Below, in pieces: positions 46,250 through 58,159 of a stretch of DNA of 64,000 nucleotides. Under the pieces are notes generated by a model. That model made no database searches, was not told where the DNA came from, and worked only from the letters and a program-made list of their open reading frames with translations. Where the stretch lies: NCBI GenBank assembly GCA_949825065.1, contig OX463854.1, positions 12,685,112 through 12,749,111 on the forward strand, in the 5' to 3' direction. Origin of the DNA: Odontocerum albicorne. Taxonomy: Eukaryota; Arthropoda; Insecta; Trichoptera; Odontoceridae. The position numbers and the translations under genes are program-made. Numbering within the stretch: the first letter of the stretch is position 1; every line of letters begins with the position of its first letter.

Positions 46250-46770
46250 AAACATACATTAATATATACGATCACGTCGTTTCTCTGTAAGGGTAGGCAG
46301 AGAGGGCCTAGTACCAAACTTTTCTATCCCCTCTACATCCATACACCTTATAAAATTTCTACGATTGATCGGGCTCGGAACGTTACTTTCTTTCAAAATA
46401 TCATTTTCTTGATCCAACCATACAATCATACTCCCATCACTTGATCCAACCATACAATCATACTCCCATTACTTGATCAAACCATACAATCATACTTCAT
46501 TCATTCGGTACACATGCCCAAATCATGTCAGCTTGGTATTCTTCATCTTACTCAACACATTAACCTTTAGTTCACATTGCATCTCTAATCTCTTTATTCC
46601 GTATTCTGTTGTACATTGTCTACCTATGTATTCTTCTCAATGCACGCATTTCTGCAGCGTTTATTCGGCTTCTAACAGTAATTTTCCACATCCGTGTTTC
46701 ACTCCCATCAATCGTCAAAGTTGACACTAAAATACTTTTACGGAATTTCATCTTAGCAGACTTTGAGACT
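46250..46770 (-). mobile_element. LINE A fragment, RT C-terminus to ORF end
   Basis: Minus-strand reading, from 46770 down: STLTIDGSETRMWKITVRSR, INAAEMRALRRIHR, then YNRIRNKEIRDAM, ADMIWACV (degraded FGHV block), YKVYGCRGDRKVWY and ALSAYPYREKRRDRIY. This gives the most complete order of C-terminal blocks for LINE A and is the key for interpreting the arrays at 19405, 30026 and 58597. Several stops are present. A 32-bp unit is triplicated inside it. Confidence 0.75.
46409..46496. repeat. 32-bp unit, about 2.7 copies, inside LINE A
   Basis: TTGATCCAACCATACAATCA ... starts at 46409, 46441 and 46473. It lies between the FGHV-like and KVYGC-like blocks of the LINE A fragment. Confidence 0.85.
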
Positions 46771-46964
46771 GCCCAGTTCGAGTTTACTCGTACGAGTATA
46801 TATGTTTTATTTTTGTGCTCCATTGACATACTCGTATATACATACATACGAGTATGTCAAAAACATATTAAGTTGACAAAAAATAAAAAAAATGGAAGAA
46901 GAAAAAAACTTTACCTAGGAATAGGTACGAAGAACGAGTATGAGAATTAAAATACTATTCAGTA

Positions 46965-47250
46965 AATAATAAATAAATATAAGTTTATTCCTAGCAACGT
47001 AGTCTTTACATATATATCCTGATATAACACATATATTTTAAAGAAATGGAAAAGTAACTACGTTTAAGAGAGAAGCTATCCAGCAGCCTAGGCTAATATT
47101 GTAACATTCTAATCGAGATACAACCCCACCAATAGACAGGTAGATCGGCCGCGAAGACTTCGGGGTAGCTCGGCCGCGAGGACTTCAGGGTAGCTCGATT
47201 AGGAAGCTCGGGCGTGAGGAATTCAAGTGTTTTCCATCCCACACCCTTGT
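46965..47250 (-). mobile_element. R-element, diverged copy, minus strand
   Basis: The plus strand starts with AATAAATAAATATAAGTTTA, the complement of the R-element tail. Degraded modules follow, including CGAGATACAACCCCACCAAT at 47115 and CATCCCACACCC at 47236. The middle has a local duplication of TAGCTCGGCCGCGAGGACTT-type sequence. Confidence 0.6.
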
Positions 47251-47259
47251 TAACGTTAA

Positions 47260-48395
47260 TTATAATACAAAACTGAAGATGATAAATACGTAGTAAATAC
47301 TATAAGCTCTATAAATATATGACGCAATGTATACTTAAACTAGCTAAATGCTTTGTACGTGGATATAGAAGTGTGTCGATCTGAAAAGGAATGGGATGGT
47401 GGTATATAACTAATAAATTTATTACCTAATTGAATTGATCAATAAAATATTTGAAATAAAAAAGGAAATATTCGCAACAAACTCTACTTTATAGGGGATA
47501 ATACAAAAGTAAACTTTGAACCTATTTTAATAATGTAAACTTTGCCGAACATAATAAGTATCATTTGTATAAACTTTTTCGAACATAAAAAATTATAATA
47601 GTAACTTTTCCGATTTTTCCCCTAAATTTTGATTCATTATGGAATATTATGAAACTTTTTAAGGGAGGAAAATATGAATCTTGGGGTCAGATAAAATAAT
47701 TAATGAGTCGGACGGGGTGGGTATTTAAGAGAGAATTTATAATTGAAATATTCTCTGTTCTAGGGGTTTATGCTATGCCGTGAATTAGAGCACTTTGTAT
47801 GAAATATGAATTCGGGACATAATGCCTGAAAAATATGTGATGAATTTTTGTTTTCTTTTATTTATTTTCAATGTTGATTTTTTCCAAAGTTTATTAGTAC
47901 TTCATAAAAAAGAGTAAACAACTGAACTAAATAATTTATTAACAAAAATATACTTAAGTGTCATTTATTAAGTAAGTAAATAAATATACGTATTGAATTT
48001 AAAAAAAAAAACGTTTGTTTAAATTTGTGGTGTCATGTTTATTAATTTCAAATTAAATAAATGAAACATTTTTTTTGTAGTAAGCATTGTTTTGATAAAA
48101 CAAAATAAATAAACCAATAAAAAAATATGTTTTATTTATTTTATTAAAATGTCAATATATCAAATGGAACAATATTTAGTATCACAGTGAATTGATTAAA
48201 ATAGTTAAGTTAATTTAAAGACTTCAGTAGAAAAAAATGTGTCTGACCGGTTTGGAGGGAAAATATTTGCGAGTAAGGTCTAAAAATATTCGTAAATAAG
48301 GTGAAAACTATGTTGTTAGGTTCAAAAGTTTCCTGCCCAAGGATATAAGAAATCTATTTTTTAATTTTTTTTTTAGGAGCAATGTTTTAATTTTT
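47260..48395. other. AT-rich, no feature recognised
   Basis: Nothing readable. Confidence 0.4.
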
Positions 48396-48403
48396 TGAAA
48401 CCA

Positions 48404-48433
48404 CAGTGCACACACAATCATGAGTGTGCACTG
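48404..48433. repeat. 10-bp hairpin
   Basis: CAGTGCACAC and GTGTGCACTG pair perfectly around a 10-base loop; the palindrome GGCAATTGCC follows directly. Confidence 0.5.
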
Positions 48434-48620
48434 GCAATTGCCGAGCAATAATCTCTCTCCCCGTGACAATAATCCTCGGCGTTTTGATTTTATAGTATGC
48501 TTTTATTTGTAAATGAATGGCGCATAAAACTCGCCACTTTCCATAGTATTTCTCTTTTTGAAATAAATTGGCGAAATTCTGGTATCCATTCATACACACT
48601 CTATCTTAATTTTGAACCAT

Positions 48621-48900
48621 AGTGGTATGTATAAATTGAACATTCGTTTGAAGTAGATTGATTCATCATTTTAAATATGTATGTGAAAATTTTATCAATA
48701 TTTTTAAAGTTTCTACATGTTGTAACGCTGATTGATCGATTGAATATTAATTGAACTACTGAATTAAGTGGAATGTATAAATTGAATATTCATTTGAAGT
48801 AGGTGGGCTTATCATTCTAAATATGTTATGTAGGTGGTGGATATTTTGTTATTATTTTTTAAGACATGAAAAACATTAATTGAATTACTGAATTAAGCAA
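48621..48900. repeat. ~150-bp direct duplication
   Basis: ATGTATAAATTGAACATTCG (48626) recurs with changes at 48774, and TTAATTGAACTACTGAATTA (48748) recurs at 48876. The word GTAACGCTGATT also has an inverted partner near 48902. Confidence 0.6.
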
Positions 48901-48909
48901 TAATCAGCG

Positions 48910-49390
48910 TAACAATCTAGAATATGTCATGACTGTCTTGTAGAATATTACAGTTGCTGTCTTTGTTTACTACAGATTCTCCAGATTGTACTCTAAGGAC
49001 ACGATAGTCCAAATCCATGCCGTTAAATGCCTGATATTTGTTGTGTTTTATATTTGTATTCCTATTCCGCGATCAACTTAATTACAGAGCATTTTTTTTC
49101 AATGCCTCCTGGTAATTCATGCAATGGAGATGCCACAAATAGTGCAATCTACCAATTTTTTATATTTAGCTAATTAACTTCTGATAAGTCTGGCACCGAC
49201 TTCTTGAGGCCATAGTTTTTTTTTCCTTCCTTGCGTTTGAGATGCCTCAGCCAGACAAATCTATGAATCATATCACAACAACAAAAGTGTGTTAATTATT
49301 TTTTAATTTAACTATTTTTACAGCTCCATTTTTCAGTTAAAAGTAAAATTTATGTCATCAGTTATAATAGACCTCTTCAGTAAATAATTA
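48910..49390. other. AT-rich, no feature recognised
   Basis: Nothing readable. Confidence 0.35.
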
Positions 49391-49397
49391 TATTGAA

Positions 49398-49620
49398 GAC
49401 CAATATGACCTAGTTGGCAAGTCTTCCGACCCGGTTGTTGTATGATAATAGTTGTACGACGGTGCAGATGATTCCCATCGAAACCCATTAAAAATAGCAA
49501 TATAGTTTTCACTTCACACCTCGAATATTTTTTGGTAAGCAATAATGATTCCAGCATGACAATACATCCGCCAGGTTGTACTGTATACAACAAAAGCTTA
49601 ATGCAATACATTTGATAAAA
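49398..49620 (+). mobile_element. SINE-I copy, full length
   Basis: Head: CAATATGACCTAGTTGGCAA (A box) and GATGATTCCCATCG (B-like). Body: GATTCCAGCATGACAATAC, ATCCGCCAGGTTGTACTG and TATACAACAAAAGC, then an A-rich tail. It is about 220 bp, like the copies at 45168 and 59688. Confidence 0.75.
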
Positions 49621-49629
49621 AATATATCA

Positions 49630-51300
49630 TGTCTTTGGAGCTTTGTTTTTAACTCATTCATATGTATTATATTATGAACAGCAAAGAGTGAAATTGACAT
49701 TGAATACTGAATATCCTTAAGTTACCTAAAGTCCAGTCCTTCCTCAAGAATATCCTTAAGCTAGCTATACATTAAGTGTCGTGCGCTTATCAAATATTGT
49801 ACATTTGTTTTCAAATAAAGATGGCTGCAATACGTTATTGTATTTTAAGCAGTTTAATACATTTGCTAATATAAATACCCACGTCTTGTGTCAATACTTT
49901 TCTTATAAATATCGTTGTTCACCTCGTTCAGGAGCTGTATTATTTTTTAAAAGATATTTAAAATATCAAAATTGATTTCAGATCTTGGACAACATTAATT
50001 GTACTTCATTCATTCATAAAGTCCCTCAACAAATCGTAATTTATTATGTGGACATGTTGAATAGTGTAACCGGGAGACAATATTTATTTCACGCTGGTAA
50101 TATTAGATTAAGAACCACTGGACGAGGCAAGTAATTCACAGGTCGTCGTCGAAGGTGCTGGAAATACTACCGCAAGTGGACAGGCTAAAATACTCGCTCA
50201 CCTCTAGCGCGTTCGGATATTGTAACCGGATGAGCTCTTTACCACACTGGAAACCTTTTGTTAATAGATTTATGGGTATCATCAGGAATCGAGACTGAGA
50301 GAAAATGGAAGACCATCATGTCAACTAGGTGACGGATGTCGTCAAGCTAAATATTTTGTAAATAAGTAAATATTAAACTTATGATAATAAGTAATCGAGT
50401 AAACGTACACGACGTTTGTGCGTAAATTAGTCAAGATGAGATATAGGATGTACTACACACAATCACACAGTTGTGATTAATTATATATCAGAGTTCTTAA
50501 GGAAAAAAATCCAAAAATGTATCATATTTGCAGCAAACGTAAGAGGAGAAGCAGGCCTTGGATTACCACAGTCAGAGATGTGGTAAAGTTTCTATTACAT
50601 TCCAATGTCTCTAGTAGTCGGAAAGAGGACATCATTGTCAAGAATAAATTGAACTTCTCTTAGGGAGTATTAATTCTGTGATTTTTTTAATCTTCAAAGT
50701 AATTACGAAGTGAATACCCCATTAAAGTTAAACGAGCTTTATTTAAATTGAAAAATAAAGGTGAATGTTGCGAAAGTAATTTTTGAAGGAAGTATGTCCT
50801 AGAAACTTAACAGTTATAATATGAAAATACATATCTCCACGTCAAGCAGTGAAAGCTTTTAAGTTCTAGCTCCGCATTAGGAAAATTGTAAAACAAAGAA
50901 TAGTTAGTTACCAAGGAAGAACTTTTCGCTAGAAGGGAAACGCGGTGCGAAATTTCCTCTGAGACTTCATAACGCAAGACGAGGGATATTTTTCTTCTTT
51001 ATTTAGAACTGCACAGACAATATGTTATCGCACATCATAAATATGCAGAGCACGCAATGTTCTCACTTCCATACTAAATACGAGAATGTATAATATTACG
51101 CTATCTCATAACGTAAAGAAGCTTAGCAGGATCTATGACTAGACATATTCCTTGTCCATAATAATTTTAATTATGTTTACGTCGTGAATTTTAAAGAAGA
51201 AAATATAACGTTAATGAAATTTGAATGAGTAATTTAAATTATAAGCACGCTTTTAACATATAAAAAACATTGGTCGCTTTTCATTAATTCGTATGGACTC
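49630..51300. other. Intergenic; one basic short frame
   Basis: A plus-strand frame ending at 50660 contains KRRSRPWITTVRDVVKFLL and could be a LINE C-terminal scrap (GRPxTTWxDxV-like). A GC-richer patch at 50090-50290 is unreadable. Confidence 0.3.
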
Positions 51301-51309
51301 GACCCCGTA

Positions 51310-51605
51310 TCCGAATTGGAGATTCGGACAAATTGAAGAGCGTTACCAGGAAACCGCATTATGTTCGGCGTCATTAATCAAGCCTTCGGACTGTGAACCA
51401 CTGGAGTAGGGTCGAAACTCACAGTTATCACACACGATGGTAAAACTATTGCACGTAAATAAGCAACAGCACTAGCATACATGAATATTTTTACTGGGGT
51501 AATTGTATAACAGATTAGGACGTTTTTTTTTCGGGTACAACCGGTAATTAAACTTGAACCCCACGGATATAAGTCAAACGTCTATCAGACTCTTTTTTCG
51601 TTTTA
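51310..51605 (-). mobile_element. SINE-II copy, minus strand, near full length
   Basis: On the minus strand: a head with GTCTGATAGACGTTTGAC and GGGGTTCAAGTTTAATTACC (B box), then AATATTCATGTATGCTAG, CCATCGTGTGTGATAACTG, GTGAGTTTCGACCC, CCGAAGGCTTGATTAATGA and GGTAACGCTCTTCAATTTG. The last blocks match 28327-28440. About 290 bp, the longest SINE-II copy. Confidence 0.65.
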
Positions 51606-51609
51606 AATT

Positions 51610-52035
51610 ATATAACTGAGTTTACTGTCAATTAAAACAAACACTCAATCAAAATATCTTTATGAGTCTTAACTCGAGGTTAGCTTAGCGGTAAATGGAA
51701 ATGAACAATCACTCTTTTGTCTCAGGACTCGATAGGTAAAATACTAGATATTCTCACGAAGTTGATACCAGGAAACAGGGTAGTAATGATTGAACCACAT
51801 GTAATAGATTGAAACAAAATTATTTATTATTGCTATCAGATCAATGACCTCGATAGGAGTAGGTAGGATTTAAATAAGTAACTGGCTCTAATAACTTCAC
51901 CAATTAGAGGTAAAGTTTTTAAATTCATTTTTGAACGATCGCTCTACGAGCGTCGATTTAACAAGAAACAAGGTAAAATTGGTAGTGAAATCAACAAAGA
52001 ATTACAATAAAATAGATTCACAATACCTTATACAT
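51610..52035. other. AT-rich; degraded tRNA-like string
   Basis: CGAGGTTAGCTTAGCGGTAA at 51673 resembles an A box, without a convincing B box. Nothing else. Confidence 0.3.
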
Positions 52036-52040
52036 TATTA

Positions 52041-52681
52041 TGACGTAATCGATGCCTGACTCCCGCTCACGAAGTCCAGGGCGGGAATACTGGTCGCTTG
52101 AAACGTGACGGTGGCGAAGGCGGTTTGTCCCCAGATCCGCGTGTGGGACGCGGGGAAAATTCAATGATGATAGGAGGATAATTCTCCCGGAACAGCATGA
52201 TGACAGTTGAGGCCTTCCAAAGTGGTATCAGCGAAGGCAGAAGCATGACGCAACAGGCTTCTGCGTATTTGGCTCCGAAAATTATAGAAGCTGAAGTATT
52301 GAAGAAAGGGTCAGATCCTGACGTAACAGAGGCAGTTTCTGGATAGGAGAGAATTCCTGGCGTGGAATTTCACTTTAACTGAAGTTACAGCTATTTGAAT
52401 TACGCTCGAGAGTAATTATTAAATAAAAGAATTACAACGTTAAAAAAACGGGCGTGAACCCTGTAGCTCTTGGTTCAGACCCGGGGAATGGGCTCTGCGA
52501 CGTGCGACCACCCCCTTTATAGCCAAGTTTTGTGGAGGGGATAGGCACGGTAGCAAGGACACGTACCAAAAAGCGGTGTTTGTTGACATCACGTTTGTGG
52601 TCCCAAAAAGCCGCCTCTAATAAATAATTATTATTTATTTTTTCCTTTGACCATGAAACATTATTTCTAGAACAACACACA
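52041..52681 (-). repeat. Possible solo LTR of another retroelement
   Basis: A 640-bp GC-rich block in AT-rich flanks. Read on the minus strand it starts TGTGTTGTTC and ends GATTACGTCA (TG...CA). It contains a TATA box CTATAAAGGGGG near 52525 and a short AATAA-rich zone. The flanks ATTA and ATTT would be an imperfect 4-bp duplication. It is unrelated in sequence to the gypsy LTR at 35591. A frame at 52432-52680 is not convincing as a gene. Confidence 0.4.
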
Positions 52682-52689
52682 ATTTTGTG

Positions 52690-53865
52690 AATGTTACTGA
52701 CCTAGCTACGCACTAGCGAACGGTCAGAATTAACAACAATATAAGACTCTCCTAATTTGCAGGCCGATAACTATCTCGAAATGGCGTCCGACGAATTTTG
52801 CGGTAATTCTATATCCATTTTGAATTTAGTAAATTAAAATAATACTCCTCACACGTCTTACCAATCAGGGCATAGATGCCACCAATTAGCCATTGAAATA
52901 AATATAATTTTGAGTAAGCAAATTGATTTAAATATACTTATCCCAAAAAATCGTATTTTCTTCATATTTTACTTTCATTAATAGGCTTATAAATATGTCA
53001 ATGACCTATTTTTATAAAAAAAAAGTTGTTCCATAATACAAATATAAACATGTTATGTTAAAAGCTCTTGTAGTATAAAAATCCCAGATTTTATTTTGAA
53101 TATGAAAATTAAAACCTAATGCCAAGTAATATTGATTCAAACATTATCCTCTATTTTAGAAATATTGATAAAAAATCTATATTTAAAAAATCTCAGACCG
53201 CAATTGTTACGTGTTATGACGTGGTTTTTTTCTAATCTTAAAATAAATAACCTACAAATATCAGTAATTTAAATCGGCTCATTTGTTGAAGACAGCTTAC
53301 ATACAACCGCAAATTCCCACTTAAACACTACTGCTCGTATAAGTTCGACGTGCAGCCGCTCGTGAGGTAAGTAATTTCTTAAAAAAAATCTTAGCAACCA
53401 TTTCAATGGAACAATGCTATTCATCAGAATTCTTATGCAGTGTCGTCATTTTAAAGAAATTAAGTGCTTTAGAGAATGATTAAATTGCTGAAAAAACTTT
53501 ATATAAACAGTTTGAGTACGATGGATATTATAATTGCATATATACTATATATTTGCCATTTCGATTTTGTTTATCTTTGCTAGAAAAAGAATTTATGTAT
53601 CCCTCAAAACTTATGTTTTCCTTTATTTCAATACTGTTTGACAGTTAACAAGTCCCCTATAGAAAAAAAAACTTTCCTTTTCTCATTATAATTTGGATAT
53701 CTCTTATTGCGATTGATGGAATCAAGTATCTGAGTATGTAAATGGACACTTATGAGAGGTATTTAAAAAGTGAATTGTCTATGCTAAAATTTCACTTTTT
53801 TTAAATACATATAGACAAGCCATCACGCTGTCTATCTATAGAAGTATGCAGAAAAAAAAACTCTT
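52690..53865. other. AT-rich, no feature recognised
   Basis: Nothing readable apart from short scraps. Confidence 0.4.
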
Positions 53866-53869
53866 CAAC

Positions 53870-54083
53870 TCAAAGAATCATGTTAAGACTAATGAGACGG
53901 GACCGAATGCGAAATGCATGGATGAAAGAGTAAACAGGAGTTAAGCACGTGAGAGTAAAAATTAAAGTAAGTTAATGGCGAAGGGTAGGACACGCTGCAA
54001 AAATGAAAGCCTATAGATGGACGTATTTGGTGGTGCAATGGTATCCGCGAGACATAAAACGTCCGATAAGAAGATTGAAAACC
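53870..54083 (+). mobile_element. LINE E fragment, 5' segment
   Basis: Plus-strand reading: LRLMRRDRMRNAWMKE, then after a frame change an open run WRRVGHAAKMKAYRWT, QWYPRDIKRPIRRLKTW (53975-54083). This is the W.WAGHVARMxDGRWTxxVLxWxPRxGKRPVGRPxxRW block of a common arthropod LINE family. It ends abruptly where an R-element segment begins. Confidence 0.75.
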
Positions 54084-54285
54084 TGGCTCGCCCTCCATTG
54101 GTGGGGTGTTTCTCGACTGGAGGGATGTTTGAGATGAGTTTATACCTTGTGATTTTCTCTCATAGATATATTATCTACTCCATTATCTTGAAATATATAC
54201 TCGTATGTAATTTCAGGATATACTCGTATGTATAAATGTACAATACATACTAGCAAAAAACAATATCAATTTATTTAAAATGCGT
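54084..54285 (+). mobile_element. R-element 3' segment nested in LINE E
   Basis: CTGGCTCGCCCTCCATTGGT, GGGGTGTTTCTCGACTGGAG, GATGTTTGAGATGAG and a terminal AT-rich tail (TTTATTTAAAAT) are the second GC module and end of the R-element, diverged. It separates two halves of the LINE E reading frame. Confidence 0.65.
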
Positions 54286-54412
54286 TGGGAAGATTACACG
54301 AGAACGTTTGGCGGTCTAGCGTGGCAGGGAAGAGTTTAGGACAGAAAGGAGTGGCGAGTACATGGGAAACCCTTCGCTCATAAAGCAGGCAATGGCTGGT
54401 GGTAATGGTAAT
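54286..54412 (+). mobile_element. LINE E fragment, 3' segment
   Basis: Open plus-strand reading RWEDYTRTFGGLAWQGRV, a stop, then DRKEWRVHGKPFAHKAGNG. RWxDDI...W...AxDRxxWR is the end of the same LINE ORF interrupted at 54083, so the two parts belong together. Confidence 0.75.
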
Positions 54413-54419
54413 ATATATG

Positions 54420-56800
54420 AGTATGCATACATCCCTTCACGGCGTAGGCTTTTCAAAAATATGATTTTAGCAATTTGTGGTTTAAGAAGGGAGGTAAATT
54501 TTATATGATCAATAAATAATCAAAATCACAGCCTCATAACCGTCAGACTTGTTTATTTGTACAATAGCCCACAACCACAGATTTTTATATATTTATATAA
54601 TAATTGTTAAAATATATTAATTTCGTAAAAAATATTTTTTTATTAGTAGGTTTGTTCTGCAGAACGTTACGAATATATGATAATCCCATACGTAAGTAAA
54701 TTACGGTGTTTTATCATTTGGTCGAGAAAAGTTTCAGAAAGCCGGAAAAGGAAACTCGGAACGGCGTTCAGAGCAATGTTGGATGTGCACCCGGAAGCAA
54801 CTTTCAGTGCAGGCTTCAGTAAATAAAAGCACCTGTGTACAAAGAAAACTTGGTTTACTCACACTGTTATTTAATTTAACGTTCTCGCGAGACCACAGAT
54901 GGTGCTGCTTTAATTCATGAAATAGAAATGAAGGTGTAAAATAATAATTGAGAAAACAATATTCTCTTCTCATTCTTATTCTAGATCAACAATCAATGGA
55001 AATAGCGAAGAAAAAAATATTACTTACATCAATGGCGCAATGTGTTTCTTCATTGCTCCTATTGTCATCAAGAATAGTTTGTCTTTTGGGATTTCCAGTT
55101 AATTTCTTCTCCTTTTTCATGTGGTCTTAAATTGTCTGTGCCATCAGATTCTGCAACTAGTAACCAGCTTCCGTAAGACTCTTACATTTGTTGGCTTACT
55201 TCGAACAGCGGCATTAATAAAAATACGATTTATATATCTCCGATTAGAGCGTACTATATATCACCGATTAGAGCGTCCATAGGTCTGAGTGAATGTGATG
55301 GAATACAAGTAGCCTGAACGAGTGGACTTGTTTTTGCTAAATAATTAGTGTAAGAATTGTTATCTAGTTAAAAGTAGTATGTAGGTGTTAATTATTTCTA
55401 AGAAATCATATATTAAGATTGTAAAAAATAAAATAAAATGATATGTAGGAAAATAAGATTAAGTAAGTTCATAAATTATAACATATAATTAAGATTAGTT
55501 AAGTAATAAATTTGTATTTTAGCCTTGACAAATGTTTGTACAATAATTTACTTTGTTGAATAAAAAAAAAATAATATATTCCTCTAAGACAGTCTATAAC
55601 TCCTATTTTCATGTCCTTTCCGATTTTCCTTTTCCTTCTTTGGTGAAAATAACAATTTATTTGTTTTCATATTTTTTATTTGTCTTACAATGCGTTAAGT
55701 ATGTTTGAGTCCACTTTTTCTGTTGTAGCCTTAACGTTGTAGCCTTAATATTGTACTCGTACGGTACGTTGGAATAAGTTATTAATTTGCAATAAACTCG
55801 CTAGTTATATACTTTACAATAAAGTTCATAAGTAAATCAATTAGAAACGTTGTTTCTTTCCCAGGACATTGTCTTTCGTTTTTCTTTTCCTATTTTAAGT
55901 GACTTTGTGTGAGTATGATTACATGGGTAGCATAAATTGGGGGAGTCTTAAAATCTTTGTCTTTTCCATATGTGCATGTTTGTGTTTTTTTCTCTGCCTT
56001 TTCATCTAACGCTATTTTCGTTGTCGATTTATCGGGTACTTAGAATTTTATTTTATCCCTCAAAGATTTTTCCAGTTATTGCTCGGAGATTCCAGTCTTG
56101 TCATCCTACGCAACATACACAGCCCATGTTTTGTAGATTTTTCTCTCGACTTAGATAGAAGTCATTATAAACCTTTTGTTTGTTTTATACATCAGTAATT
56201 TGCTATAGGTTTTCAAATATATGTTTATTCATATTACAAAGAATATGGCCCTGGAATTGCTGATTTACAGTAACTTGAAACTTTAAAAACGTTTCCAGAA
56301 AAATCCCTTTTTTTTAAACTATTCCCCATAATAACTCCAAAACCAATAAACTGATTTTAATGAATAATTACTTTTTTTTTGTTATATCTCTCTCTATTGT
56401 TGGCACTAGAATTATTTTAATCGATTCATTTTTTCGATTTTTTCCACTCTTCTGAAGACAAATAAAATGATAAAAAAATGAGTTTTTAATTTCAACAAGC
56501 CTTCATATTTTTTTCTTATTATTACTTTTGAATTATTCTAGTACCGGCTGTAGCCACATGTTTTCTGAGTAAAATCCTTTTTTTTTTTTTTTTCATTTTC
56601 AGACTTTTACAACAGCCACAATTACGGGGATAATGGACCCCCTCCATGTACGGGTGGTCTTACTTCCGACTTAATTACAACAAAAATATTATGTTTTTTA
56701 TCATGAAATTGTATAAAAATGTTCTTTAAAGATAAATAAATATGTCTAAAAAAACAACGATGTAATGAAATAATTCGTTCACTAAAAAAAAATCTTAAAA
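54420..56800. other. Intergenic; no gene called
   Basis: The part 54720-54930 is GC-richer with an AATAAAAG string at 54821, which could be a retroelement end. Two copies of CCGATTAGAGCGT lie at 55240 and 55263. The rest is AT-rich. Confidence 0.3.
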
Positions 56801-56812
56801 ATCATCGAGTTT

Positions 56813-57052
56813 TCAGCTCATGAGAATACCCCTTAATCTAACATAAGAATGACATACAATAGAAATGCAACATTGCGCCAAATGTTCGTGGACGGTCGTT
56901 TTCGATTCAACTTCAGGTCTCTTTTCAGGTGTCGTGGAACTCTGGTTATTCTCGATTTGGTCATAATCAGTGGTAATCGGGGTTTCAGAGCCATCTTCGA
57001 GTGTTGTATCACCGTTATGATTTTTTAAACTACATTTGACACACACGATCAT
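56813..57052 (-). other. Possible coding exon, unrecognised
   Basis: A minus-strand frame with balanced codon use in AT-rich flanks. It encodes an acidic, Ser/Thr/Pro-rich stretch (GDTTLEDGSETPITTDYDQ, TTPEKRPEVESKTTVHEH). A GTATGT donor-like site follows TTTCTATT near 56865, and an acceptor-like AAATGTAG precedes TTTAAAAAATC near 57030. The frame as a whole could be one exon of a disordered-region protein. No family recognised. Confidence 0.3.
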
Positions 57053-57179
57053 TCACTCATTGATCAAACATTGTAAACCAGACATCCTTCGCAAATCACG
57101 TATTTTTAGCGACATTATTACGTTTCTATATCACTAACAAACTTATCATATCACAACCCTTTATATTTCTTATTATTTT

Positions 57180-57330
57180 TTGTTTTACACATGACAAGAA
57201 ATATACATAAGTTGTGAAAAAACAACAGGTAATTTTATTTGGACATACAATTTTAATGGATCTGGGTTTGTTGCCTTTCATTTGTCGTATCCCCAGTAAA
57301 CTAGGCTTTTGCCTGTATCTGAGAACACAT
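57180..57330 (-). repeat. Copy of the 13320-13475 repeat
   Basis: The complement runs from GATACAGGCAAAAGCCTAG to TATTTCTTGTCATG with only a few changes from 13335-13460. Here it has no SINE head upstream, so the two units can exist apart. Confidence 0.65.
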
Positions 57331-57419
57331 AGCATGAAAAAATAAATCGATACCTCTTTCCGATTTTTGATCATATAAAACCCCGTTGCACATTCAACCT
57401 GAAACCTGAAAAACAATGA

Positions 57420-57845
57420 CTTTCAATTACACATGTATACATCACGCAAAATCAAACTTCTCACACATCATTACTCCTGACAGACCAAAAACATTCACCT
57501 CACAATGCACCGCACATAATCATAAAAGAACAAAAACATAAATATAAATATATCATAAAAAATAAAAAACGCCACACTCATGAGCTCACACAAACCTTTT
57601 CCACAAGTCATTCCTCTTGCAAGCCCAAGTACTCTAACTCCTGTCGCAAAAATAACCGATCGACTACCTAAATTGTTTTCTTCCCTTTGACTTTATTGAA
57701 TTCGGCACCCCATTGTATGCCATGGGAGCTAAATAGGCATATTGCCTTTGGGCTAAAGATTTTTAACTCTAGGGAGGGTGAACATTTGATCAGTTGCCAT
57801 GCGTGTCATGTTATTGCATTAAAGAAATGCATTAAGTACACACAC
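57420..57845. other. Intergenic, no feature recognised
   Basis: Slightly less AT-rich; nothing readable. Confidence 0.35.
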
Positions 57846-57857
57846 ACATACATAACG

Positions 57858-57930
57858 TGAGGAGTATGGCTGTGCGGTAACGTAGTGGACTTTCGTTAAG
57901 AAGGTCGTCGATTCAAATCCCACGGTGCGC
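57858..57930 (+). mobile_element. tRNA-like SINE head
   Basis: ATGGCTGTGCGGTAACGTAG (A-box-like) and GTCGATTCAAATCCCACGG (B box) are 40 bases apart. Terminal stems do not pair. No known SINE body follows; instead a G-rich tract occurs at 57975. Confidence 0.5.
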
Positions 57931-57974
57931 TGCTTTTCTCGAACAACACAAGTATTTTTTTCCACCATGTATTC

Positions 57975-57994
57975 GGGGGCGGGGGAGGGGGTGG
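57975..57994 (+). other. G-rich tract (G-quadruplex candidate)
   Basis: Three G5 runs separated by single C and A, followed by TGG. It is exceptional in a window that otherwise almost lacks G runs. Confidence 0.6.
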
Positions 57995-58159
57995 AATACC
58001 TATACTCATATCAATTCTTCATTCGGCTCGGTCATATCAATTCTTCATTGGTGTGCTAAATCTCAAAATTGGCAAAACGTCACGGCACAGGTTTGCTTCA
58101 TAACAGAATTAACGTTGCAATGACAAGGGGGCCAGCAAAAACAAGTGAAACATACCGTC

